Below are positions 11,395 to 19,907 of a DNA stretch of 32,872 bases, piece by piece. Within the stretch, counting starts at the first letter, position 1, and each line of letters begins with the position of its first letter. Below the pieces are notes generated by a model that made no database searches, was not told the DNA's origin, and saw only the letters and a program-made list of their open reading frames with translations. Source of the DNA: Schoenoplectus triqueter (lineage: Eukaryota; Streptophyta; Magnoliopsida; Poales; Cyperaceae); NCBI GenBank assembly GCA_964058805.1, contig CAXKVV010001509.1:1-32872 (forward strand), read 5' to 3'. The position numbers were made by a program, and so were the translations under genes.

Positions 11395-11665
11395 TGTTGA
11401 AAAATAAATAAGATCTCAGAAATATATCATCATCGATCTTATTAGCTGGCATCACCAATAATTGAGTACCCAGCTTAGGCAATTAGGCAACGGTAACATG
11501 TAATTAGGCAATAAGGCAAATTCCTGTAATCTAGGAATTATTGTAATTTAGGAAATAAGGCAACGGTAATGAAACCAATGGTCTATATAGTCATGTAAAG
11601 AGTATTTTCAAAAGTACTCAGAAAATCAGATTTCGATAAACAAAGTTTTTTCTCATCTTGTAACA
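11395..11665 (+). repeat. 5' LTR of the young copia element
   Basis: 271 bp, TG...CA ends, 2 mismatches from the 3' LTR. It carries a probable TATA box in GTCTATATAGTC near 11581-11592, which would drive element transcription, and internal TTAGGCAA-type short repeats (TTAGGCAATTAGGCAACGG, TTAGGCAATAAGGCAA). Confidence 0.95.
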
Positions 11666-11677
11666 TGGTATCAGAGC
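11666..11677 (+). other. Primer-binding site (initiator tRNA-Met)
   Basis: TGGTATCAGAGC starts immediately after the LTR's terminal CA. It is the standard plant copia priming site, complementary to the 3' end of initiator methionine tRNA (or a cleaved form of it). Confidence 0.9.
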
Positions 11678-11783
11678 AGTCTGATCGCCATTAGAAATCA
11701 AGTTTCCGCAATCCTCAAAGACAGATAACAAAGAACTGTCACAACACAAACCAGCAAGCCAAATCAACAAAAGCTCCTTTCAA

Positions 11784-14700
11784 ATGACAACTCATGACAA
11801 ACTTACCTCAGTACTTCTCAATGGCAACAATTACCAGGTTTGGGTGCGACAAGCAACCTTTGGTCTGATCAGCAGAGATAGACTTGAACATGTCACTGGT
11901 GACAAGCCAAGACCCGTGCTCACAGGGGCTACTGCCACAGATGCAGAGAAAACCAACATCAAAAAATGGGACAAAGATGACACATTGGTCATCGACTGGC
12001 TATTAGCATCCATGGAACCTCAAATCAGTGAATTAATGACTTATCAGAACACCTCGCAACAGATTTGGGACAAGGCAGCTACCCGATTTGCTCGAAAAAA
12101 GAACTTTGCTCGAGTTTACCAGATCCAGCAAGAAATCCAACAACTGCAACATGCTGGCAAAACCACATCTCAATTGTTCAATGAGATTCAACAAAAGAGA
12201 GATGAAATCAAAGTGTACCGGCCAGCCACTGGTGATTTAGACGAACTCAAGCGGCGGGAGGAGCAAGATGAAATTTTCATCTTTCTCGCCAAGCTAGATG
12301 ACTCATATGAAGCTGTCAGATCACAAATCCTTCTATCCACCGATCTTCCACCACTGGATGAGGTGGCAGCCATGATCGAAGGAGAGGAGACACGACGAGA
12401 GGTAATGGGACACCACCTTTCTGCCAACCCAGAGGGGCAAGCCTTCGGCGCACTCACCAAAACCTCAGTCAAACAGCACGATCGCCATTTCGAGGTAATG
12501 GGACACCACCCTTCGGCAAACCCCAATGGCCAGGCATTTGGCGCTTTCACCAAAACCTTCGCCAAGAATCTCAATCGCCACAACCCTAGATCGGACACCA
12601 GTAAAAAATGTGACCACTGTAAGAAAGAAGGGCACATCAAAGACGAGTGCTGGTTTCTCCATCCCGAGCTCCGCCCGCAGAGCCAGCGGAGGCGGAGAGA
12701 TACGAACGAGGGGGAGATAAAATGGAAAAGAGGTTTCTTAGCCGAGGCAGCGAGTGGGGAAGAAGAATCGAGACACAGAAGCGGGGAAGAACCGAGACAG
12801 GGAAGAGGGGAAAGTTCTAGACCCTTTACCCCGGATCAGATGCAACAACTAATGCATCAATTTGCTGCACTGCTCAATCAGAAACCAAAGGAAACAAAAA
12901 TCAACGGTATGTGTTTAAACTCAATTTATTTATCAGATCAATGGGTTCTGGACTCAGGTGCAACTGACCATATGACCGGAAATAAAACTTTATTACATGA
13001 TTTTGTGAGTTCAACCATCACACAGTATGTTACAGTAGCTAATGGCGACAAAATGGAAATTCTTGGATTTGGTTCTATCAAGATTTTTTCAAAAATTATA
13101 CCACAAGTTTTACTAGTAAAAAATTGTGCATCTAATTTATTATCTGTTAGCAAACTTACACATGAATTAAAATGTAAACTTATTTTTTCATCAACAAACA
13201 TATTTTTTCAGGATTTGATAACCAAGACAGTGATTGGTGATGGGTTTTTGGAAAATGGATTATATTTCTTAAATAAAGAAAAAAATAATCTGGTTACAAG
13301 AAAAGAAGAATCAAGTTATCTGTGGCACAAGCGAGTTGGGCATCCATCTGATAGAGTTTTGAAGCATTTATTTAATTTTCAAATTTTTGATAATAATAAT
13401 TGTGAGGCATGTCAACTAGGAAAACATGTTAGACTACCATTTAATTTATCAAATTCTAGTAGTAAAAAACCTTTCGAATTAATTCATTCAGATGTATGGG
13501 GTCCATCTTCAATTGAATCATTTGATGGATATAGATATTTTATTATATTTATAGATGATTTTACTAAAACAACATGGTTGTATTTAATGAAAAATAAATC
13601 TGAAGTTTTTTATCAATTTCAAAAATTTTACAATTTTATAACTAATCAATATAATGCACATGTTAAAACCTTTAGATCAGATAATGGAACTGAATTTGTA
13701 AATCAAAACTTTAAAAGTTTTTTTGAACAAAATGGCATATTATATCAAACAACTTGTTTTTATACTCCACAACAAAATGGGGTTTCAGAAAGGAAAAATA
13801 GACATTTACTTGAAATGACTCGAGTACTATTATTTCAAAATAATGTTCCAAAGATATATTGGTCATGTGCTGTACTTACTGCCATATATTTAATTAACAG
13901 ATTACCTAGCATTGTTTTAAAAGATAAAAGTCCCTTGGAAATTTTATACCAAAGAAAAATACTTATCGATCACTTAAGAGTCTTTGGGTGCATGTGCTAT
14001 GTACATAACAATATCAGAAATGACAAATTAGATGCTAGAGCAATTAAAACAATTTTTCTAGGATATTCTTCTCAAAAGAAGGGATATAATTGTTATGATC
14101 CTGTAAATAAAAAATTTTATACATCTCGGGATGTTATTTTTCAAGAAAATGAACCATATTTCAAAAAACTTCATAATATTGAAGAATCATGTCAAGAATT
14201 ACATGTTAGCCGCCATAGCTTAGATTTGTATGGTCAGCCAGAACTTGAACCAGAACATGAAGGTCAAGACCAAATAGAAATTAGACCAGAATCTGAAAAT
14301 GAGAGTGAGAATACAGAAGTTATGCCGATTAGGAGATCGAATCGGGAGGTACAACCATCTACAAGGTTAAGAGACTTCATCACCTATCAGGTAAGGTATC
14401 CTATTCAAGATTTTCTTTCATACAATAATCTGTCAAAAAACTATAAATGTTTCTTAAGTGCTATCTCAAAGGAAACTGAACCTAGTTCATATCAAGAAGC
14501 TATTCAAAAATCACAATGGTGTAAAGCCATGGAAGAAGAATTGTTTGCACTTGAAAAGAATAAAACTTGGACAATTACACAACTGCCAAACGGAAAGAAA
14601 CCTGTAGGTTGTAGGTGGGTATATAAAATTAAATATAACAGTGATGGTACCATAGAACGGTATAAGGCCCGACTTGTAGCTAAGGGATACACACAAACAT

Positions 14701-16034
14701 ATGGTATTGACTATCATGAAACCTTTGCACCAGTGATAAAAATGAATACGGTAAGAATTATACTTTCATTAGCAGTAAATAATAGTTGGACCTTGTATCA
14801 AATGGATGTAAAAAATGCATTCCTTCAAGGAACACTTGAGGAAGAAGTGTATATGAATTTGCCACCTGAACATAAATCAGCAGAAGGTAAGAATGTTGTG
14901 TGTAAACTAAACAAATCTATCTATGGATTGAGACAGTCTCCAAGAACCTGGTATGCAGAACTGAGCTCTTTTTTAATTTCTCTTAATTTTGTTTTATGCA
15001 ATGCTGATCATTCCTTGTTTTCAAAAAAGGATAATCAATTTACTACTCTAGTTCTAGTATATGTAGATGATATAATCATTACAGGAAATAATCATGAGGA
15101 AATTAATACAGTTAAACATCAACTAAAAAATAAATTTGACATCAAAGATTTGGGAGTCTTAAAATATTTTTTAGGAATTGAAATTACTCATTCTACCAAA
15201 GGATTGTTCATCTCGCAAAGAAAATATACCTTAGATTTATTAAAGGAAACAGGTAAATTAGCAAGTAAGCCAATTAGTACTCCAATTGACGGTAGACATA
15301 AATTGAACATAAATGATGGAAAACCTCTAGAGGATATTCAACAGTTCCAAAGACTTGTAGGAAAATTAATTTATCTTACCGTTACTAGACCAGATATTGC
15401 ATACTCGGTTAGTCAAATTAGTCAATTCATGCATACACCTAGAACTTCACACTTAGATGCAATTCATAGAATTCTTAGATATTTAAAGGGAACACCGGGA
15501 AAAGGTATATTGATGAAAAATAATAATTCTAATACACTGTGTGGCTATTCTGATGCAGATTGGGCAGGAAGCTTCGATAGGAAATCTACTACTGGCTTCT
15601 GCACATTTGTTGGAGGAAATCTAGTCACATGGAAGAGTAAGAAACAGAATGTAGTGGCACGCTCAAGTGCAGAGGCAGAATACCGTGCTATGGCATCTAC
15701 TGCAAGTGAACTCATATGGATCAAGCAGCTACTCACTGACATTAGCATGTCAGTATCTCAACCTATGAAGATGTACTGTGATAATCAAGCGGCTAGACAT
15801 ATAGCCTTAAATCCAGTTTTTCACGAACGAACAAAACACATTGAAGTAGACTGTCATTTTATTCGTGAGAAAATTCAAAGCAATGAGATTGAAACTCCAT
15901 TTGTGATGAGCAAGGATCAACTGGCCGATATATTTACCAAAGGGTTGGACTTGAGTTTATTTGAGAGGAACATAGACAAGTTAGGCATGTACAATATATA
16001 CACACCTAACTTGAGGGGGAGTGTTGAAAAATAA
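11784..16034 (+). CDS. Copia Gag-Pol polyprotein, intact, 1416 aa
   Basis: Single frame encoding all copia activities in the order Gag-PR-IN-RT-RH. Gag covers about 1-330 with a CCHC knuckle CDHCKKEGHIKDEC starting at residue 276. Protease has DSGATDH (catalytic Asp390). Integrase has the HHCC region (VGHPSDR ... CEACQLGK), then LIHSDVWG, FRSDNGTEF and NGVSERKN, giving D, D and E. Reverse transcriptase has YKARLVAKGYTQ, QMDVKNAFLQG and YVDD at 1093-1096. RNase H has SDADWAGS, SSAEAEYRA and YCDNQAA. All catalytic residues I can check are present. The last four codons and the stop lie inside the 3' LTR. Odd points: a 31-residue tandem duplication in Gag (206-236 and 237-267), and a GC-rich Gag half against a very AT-rich Pol half, changing near 12900. 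No gag-pol frameshift exists, so Gag excess must be controlled another way. Confidence 0.96.
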   Translation: MTTHDKLTSVLLNGNNYQVWVRQATFGLISRDRLEHVTGDKPRPVLTGATATDAEKTNIKKWDKDDTLVIDWLLASMEPQISELMTYQNTSQQIWDKAATRFARKKNFARVYQIQQEIQQLQHAGKTTSQLFNEIQQKRDEIKVYRPATGDLDELKRREEQDEIFIFLAKLDDSYEAVRSQILLSTDLPPLDEVAAMIEGEETRREVMGHHLSANPEGQAFGALTKTSVKQHDRHFEVMGHHPSANPNGQAFGAFTKTFAKNLNRHNPRSDTSKKCDHCKKEGHIKDECWFLHPELRPQSQRRRRDTNEGEIKWKRGFLAEAASGEEESRHRSGEEPRQGRGESSRPFTPDQMQQLMHQFAALLNQKPKETKINGMCLNSIYLSDQWVLDSGATDHMTGNKTLLHDFVSSTITQYVTVANGDKMEILGFGSIKIFSKIIPQVLLVKNCASNLLSVSKLTHELKCKLIFSSTNIFFQDLITKTVIGDGFLENGLYFLNKEKNNLVTRKEESSYLWHKRVGHPSDRVLKHLFNFQIFDNNNCEACQLGKHVRLPFNLSNSSSKKPFELIHSDVWGPSSIESFDGYRYFIIFIDDFTKTTWLYLMKNKSEVFYQFQKFYNFITNQYNAHVKTFRSDNGTEFVNQNFKSFFEQNGILYQTTCFYTPQQNGVSERKNRHLLEMTRVLLFQNNVPKIYWSCAVLTAIYLINRLPSIVLKDKSPLEILYQRKILIDHLRVFGCMCYVHNNIRNDKLDARAIKTIFLGYSSQKKGYNCYDPVNKKFYTSRDVIFQENEPYFKKLHNIEESCQELHVSRHSLDLYGQPELEPEHEGQDQIEIRPESENESENTEVMPIRRSNREVQPSTRLRDFITYQVRYPIQDFLSYNNLSKNYKCFLSAISKETEPSSYQEAIQKSQWCKAMEEELFALEKNKTWTITQLPNGKKPVGCRWVYKIKYNSDGTIERYKARLVAKGYTQTYGIDYHETFAPVIKMNTVRIILSLAVNNSWTLYQMDVKNAFLQGTLEEEVYMNLPPEHKSAEGKNVVCKLNKSIYGLRQSPRTWYAELSSFLISLNFVLCNADHSLFSKKDNQFTTLVLVYVDDIIITGNNHEEINTVKHQLKNKFDIKDLGVLKYFLGIEITHSTKGLFISQRKYTLDLLKETGKLASKPISTPIDGRHKLNINDGKPLEDIQQFQRLVGKLIYLTVTRPDIAYSVSQISQFMHTPRTSHLDAIHRILRYLKGTPGKGILMKNNNSNTLCGYSDADWAGSFDRKSTTGFCTFVGGNLVTWKSKKQNVVARSSAEAEYRAMASTASELIWIKQLLTDISMSVSQPMKMYCDNQAARHIALNPVFHERTKHIEVDCHFIREKIQSNEIETPFVMSKDQLADIFTKGLDLSLFERNIDKLGMYNIYTPNLRGSVEK
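12399..12584 (+). repeat. 93-bp in-frame tandem duplication inside gag
   Basis: Two diverged copies, 12399-12491 and 12492-12584, each encode a 31-residue unit starting EVMGHH.SANP.GQAFGA.TKT. They lie between the Gag core and the zinc knuckle. Their divergence shows that the duplication is older than this insertion. Confidence 0.88.
16013..16021 (+). other. Polypurine tract of the young copia element
   Basis: GAGGGGGAG abuts the first base of the 3' LTR (16022), the expected place for plus-strand priming. It lies inside the end of the Gag-Pol frame. Confidence 0.88.
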
Positions 16035-16292
16035 ATAAGATCTCAGAAATATATCATCATCGATCTTATTAGCTGGCATCACCAATAATTGAGTACCCAG
16101 CTTAGGCAATTAGGCAACGGTAACATGTAATTAGGCAATAAGGCAAATTCCTGTAATCTAGGAATTATTGTAATTTAGGAAATAAGGCAACGGTAATGAG
16201 ACCAATGGTCTATATAGTCATGTAAAGAGTATTTTCAAAAGTACTCAGAAAATCAGATTTCGATAAACAAAGTTTTTTCTCATATTGTAACA
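16022..16292 (+). repeat. 3' LTR of the young copia element
   Basis: 271 bp, nearly identical to 11395-11665, ending TTGTAACA and followed by the target duplication TCTTC. The Gag-Pol stop codon (16032-16034) lies in its first bases. Confidence 0.95.
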
Positions 16293-16457
16293 TCTTCCAA
16301 ACATCTCTCTTTCAATCAACAATCTATGTCCATTCATCCTTGAAGTGGTTACCTCGAGCATGTCAAAGAGTGTAGAGTAGTGGAAGAAAGCTTCCTGAAA
16401 CCGTGTCTTGAAAAATGGCACGCCAAAACTCCCATTAAGCTCCCCATGAACAAACAC
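16293..16457 (-). pseudogene. GRAS pseudogene, middle piece (PFYRE-SAW linker region)
   Basis: Minus-strand reading gives VFVHGELNGSFGVPFFKTRF, then a region with HYSTLFDMLE and ending LLIEREMFGR. This is the highly conserved GRAS stretch in which PFF.TRF.EA.FH.S.LFDM and ERE.FGRE are landmarks. The frame is open here. It continues upstream at 23747 (across the degenerate copia element) and downstream at 11394 (across the young copia element). The first five bases (16293-16297) are the target duplication. Confidence 0.9.
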
Positions 16458-16741
16458 TAACAGGAAGAAGAAGAGTGTTTCTGTTATAATTTGTCTATGC
16501 TCTCTTATTAATCAATTATATTATTACATGTATATATATATAGCCTAAGGCATCAGTATTTACCTCAGCATTTAACTCTACTTTAATTACAGTTAATTAT
16601 AATGTTTTGATATTGAGAATAATCCAAAATAGTCTGTCTAGAATCACCAGCTCACAATTACTGGTAACACCTTGTCCTTATTTGATTAAATGCTCAGCAG
16701 TGTCTTCTGGACCGAAAGTCTCCATTGTATGTTGTGTAACA
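16458..16741 (-). repeat. 3' LTR of the old copia element
   Basis: Read on the minus strand it starts TGTTACACAAC after a GGGGGG-rich tract and ends CTTCTTCCTGTTA at the GRAS junction. It aligns along its length with 23054-23309, for example both share TTGAGAATAATCCAAAATAG and TTTGATTAAATGCTCAGCA on the plus strand. Confidence 0.85.
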
Positions 16742-16876
16742 GCCCCCCGCAAGCTGAAAGAGACTTGGCAACTGTAAGTTTGGCTTGTAGGTGTGTGAAG
16801 CGTGGCGTTTGAAGAGCTTTGGTCAGCAAGTTGGTCTGGCGCTGATACAATGTACCTGGAGCTGACCAGAAGTGAT

Positions 16877-18506
16877 TTTTTTTCGAATGAAATGATTTAT
16901 ATAAAATGATATATCTCGGTGGAAAGAAGAGAGAATAATTCTAAAATTTCTTTCTATGTAAACTATATCTTCTATTTCTCTTACATTTTTTTCTTCTCTT
17001 TTACTTGCTTACAACAGAATACAAGTCTATTTATAGCCTTAGACATGACTCTTAAAATTCATAATAAAAACATATCATAAAAATAAAACTCTAAACAGCA
17101 CCCTTTCAGCTGACCTCTTTTCACTAAAATCGTCATAACTCTCTGTAGGGAACTCCAAACGACTTGAAATTTGAACCATTGTAAACTAGACTTCAAGAGC
17201 TTTCCATCCATAAGTCATACACTAAATTCCACATCCATTTTTTCCTTCAAATGATGCCATTAATCAGCCTTAAAATTCTGCCAAAGTGTTGAAGCTAAAG
17301 AATCTCCATTTATTTCCTAATTTATTTAACTTTAATACTAAAATTAAGTTTTTCAACAAAACTCCCCCATAAACTTAATTCACTTCTACCATCCGTCATG
17401 TTAATCATCATTGCACTTCTTCATAACTCGCAGCGAATAGCGACGTCACTCATTGACGGCTTCTTCTCGATTCATTGATCTAGAAAATTCAAAAAATCAA
17501 TCGTGGTTTCATCTTATATGTCATCCAATTTGCCTGACTCTTCAGGTCATGTTTATGTGAGATTCACACCCACAACGCGGCTCCACATCACATTTTTTCA
17601 TGTGGCTCCACACCACATCTTCTCATGGTATTCGCACACTTCCAGCAAAACATCTCATAATGTTGTTAGTTCTCTTATCCTGACACTTATTGCACAGTCT
17701 ATCATGAGTCATTGTTTATGTCGGCTTCACTCACCGATTCTTCAAAAACCATTGGCAAAAACTTCACCGCGCTTTTATAACATTCGTTGCTTATACATAG
17801 CTCTCATCATTGATAATTTTCCTTCTTTTTTTTATCACCTCTTTCAACGCCTTATTTTGTTGGCTTGATTGCTCATTCTCCTCATAATACCCTTCTTGAC
17901 CACGGTCTCTATCACTGTGACCATTTCCTCGATTTCCACGGCCACGCCCTCTACCTCGAAAATTTTGAGAATAGAGTATATTTTCGTCTTTTATTGACGC
18001 CTTGGTTTGAAGTGCTTGCTCGAATGTCTCCTCTCTTTTTTCTTCTTTTTTCTCTTCATATTTTTCCGACATCTCTATTTTTTTCTTCTTTTTTTTTCTT
18101 CTTTTTCTTCGTCATTTCTTTTTTTCTTTTTCTTCTTTAGCTTATGAAATAATAAAATACAACTCTTTATATAGGCTAAACATCTGAGAAGACTCTTAAA
18201 ATTTGTAATAAAAATATATAATAAAAATAGAATTCTAAACAACACCCTTTCAGCTGACTTATGTCAACTAAAATCGCCATAACTCTCTGTAGAGAACTCC
18301 AAACGACTTGAAATTTGAACCATTGTAAACTAGACTTCAAGATCTTTCCATCCATAGGTCATACATTAAATTCCACATCCATTTGCCCCTTCAAATGATA
18401 TCATTAATAAGCCTTAAAATTCTGCCAAAGTGCTGAAGCTAAAGAGTCTCCCTTTATTTCCTAATTTATTTAACTTTAATACTAAAATTAAGTTTATCTT
18501 TTAACA
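16877..18506 (-). mobile_element. Second, truncated LTR retrotransposon nested in the old copia element
   Basis: Two long direct repeats, about 16985-17358 and 18118-18506, bracket about 750 bp. They share runs such as AACTCCAAACGACTTGAAAT and ATTTGAACCATTGTAAACTA. Minus-strand starts are TGTTGAAAAAC (from 17358) and TGTTAAAAG (from 18506), the first preceded by a GGGGGAG purine tract, as for a 3' LTR. The host RNase H reading stops at ARTKHVEI on the right and resumes at CACTTC on the left, marking the insertion. The left LTR seems to extend to about 16877. Pol is absent, so the element is non-autonomous or internally deleted. Target duplication not clear. Confidence 0.75.
17791..18072 (-). 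pseudogene. Copia Gag fragment in the nested LTR element
   Basis: A 93-codon minus-strand frame with EETFEQALQTKASIKDE followed by an Arg-Gly run (FRGRGRGRGNRGNG). This is the usual end of the copia Gag core before the zinc knuckle. The N-terminus is a low-complexity Lys/Glu stretch continuing from a purine-rich tract and is probably not original coding. No knuckle and no pol follow, so only a fragment remains. Confidence 0.7.
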
Positions 18507-19704
18507 ATCTCAACATGCTTCGTGCGAGCATGAAACATTAGGTTGGAGGCTAATAACGTGATTTCAATGTTATCACACCATAATGTTGGTGCCATAGACA
18601 GTATAACATGTAATCCTTGAAGTAGGTATTGGAATCACATTGCTTCCGCACAAGTAAGTGCTAAACTTCTGTATTTCGTTTCTGTGCTAGACCAAGACAT
18701 GGTAGGCTATTTTGTTACACTCCAGAATATTGAATTTAGTCTAAGAAAATATAAAAGCCCGATGTGGAGCTCTTATCATCAATTGAGCTTGCCCAATCGA
18801 CAACACTATATGCATGAAGCGACAAATTGGATGTAGGATGTAGTTGAAGTTCATGTGTCAAGGTGTTATTAAGAAACCACAAAATCCTCTTTACTGCTGA
18901 CCAATATGTAGTTGTGGGGCAGTGTATGAAATGAGACATTTTATTTACTGCGAAAGTGATGTCAGGTCATGTTACAATAGCATATTATAGTGCTCCCATG
19001 ACACTTCGGTAGAGAGAAGGATTATCAAAAGGGGTAGGACTCAGTTTTGAGCTTGTCATATTTATTTTGGCTAGTAAGTCTTGGATATACTTGATTTTGG
19101 ATAGATGAAGGCAGCCATCTTGATGACTAACTTCTATCCCTAAAAAATAATTGAGGGGTCATAGATCTTTGATAGCAAATAGATTATGGAGGTGAGCAGG
19201 ACTGAGGTTGAGTAAAGAAGTATCACTTGCCGTGAAAAGTATATCATGTACATAGATCAAGATAAGAATTGTGTTCATTCTTATGTGTAATAAAAAGGGA
19301 AGGATCATAATTAGAAACTGAAAAAATTAATTCTAATAATGCCTCACTTAATTTATGAAATCAAGCCCGTGAAGATTATTTTAGACCATAAAGAAATTTA
19401 GATACTAAACATATATTGTTTGACTTGGAGGGATCGATGAAGCCTGGAAGTTGCGACATGAATACTTGTTCATGAAGGTCTCCATGTAAAAAGGTGTTTT
19501 ACACGTCTAGTTGATGAATCATCCATTGAAGTGAGATAGCAAGATAGAGTACCACACGAATGGTAGTGGGACGTACCACAGGACTAAAAGTATCATGAAA
19601 ATTTAATGCCTTCTTGTTGGTAGAAACCTTTTGCAACAAGACGGATCTTGTAACGTTCGATGGAGTCATCGCTACATCTTTTGATCTTAAACATCTATTT
19701 GCAC

Positions 19705-19907
19705 GGGCAACTATTCTCTGGAGAGAATTTTCTGTGGAGAATTTTCAAAGGTTAATCACAATAGCTGTGGAAAAGTCTAAATATGAATTTTGATGTACAG
19801 GGGGTTTATTATTATTAAATCAGAACCGTTAATCTCTGATCGAACGGATCAGATCAAAAATACTCCACCAGAAGATCTTTTTTTGCTCTCCAAGGATTAT
19901 CATTCCC
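19705..19907. mobile_element. MITE, 203 bp, with perfect 8-bp target duplication, inside the old copia RT region
   Basis: Flanked by identical ATTTGCAC copies at 19697-19704 and 19908-19915. Ends are imperfect inverted repeats: GGGCAACTATTCTCTGGAGAG on the left against GGGAATGATAATCCTTGGAGAG from the right. It splits the reverse-transcriptase codons for GCKW and MFKIKR. An 8-bp duplication with short TIRs suggests the hAT superfamily. No coding capacity. Confidence 0.82.

Larger units (their letters stand above)
11395..16292 (+). mobile_element. Young full-length Ty1/copia LTR retrotransposon
   Basis: Complete element of 4898 bp: 271-bp LTRs beginning TGTTGA and ending TAACA, tRNA-Met primer-binding site, one uninterrupted Gag-Pol frame and a polypurine tract. 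A perfect 5-bp target duplication TCTTC flanks it (11390-11394 and 16293-16297), interrupting a minus-strand GRAS pseudogene. The LTRs differ at only two positions that I can find (A/G at 11574 vs 16200 in ATGAAACC/ATGAGACC, and C/A in TCATCTTG/TCATATTG), so insertion was recent. All parts needed for transposition look intact. Confidence 0.95.

Noticed and set aside
12188..12640. 150-codon minus-strand frame
   Set aside because: It lies wholly antisense to the intact copia gag and has no family features.
17503..18140. Plus-strand frames of 121 and 91 codons
   Set aside because: They are antisense or low-complexity (poly-Phe/Ser from a pyrimidine tract) within the nested LTR element.
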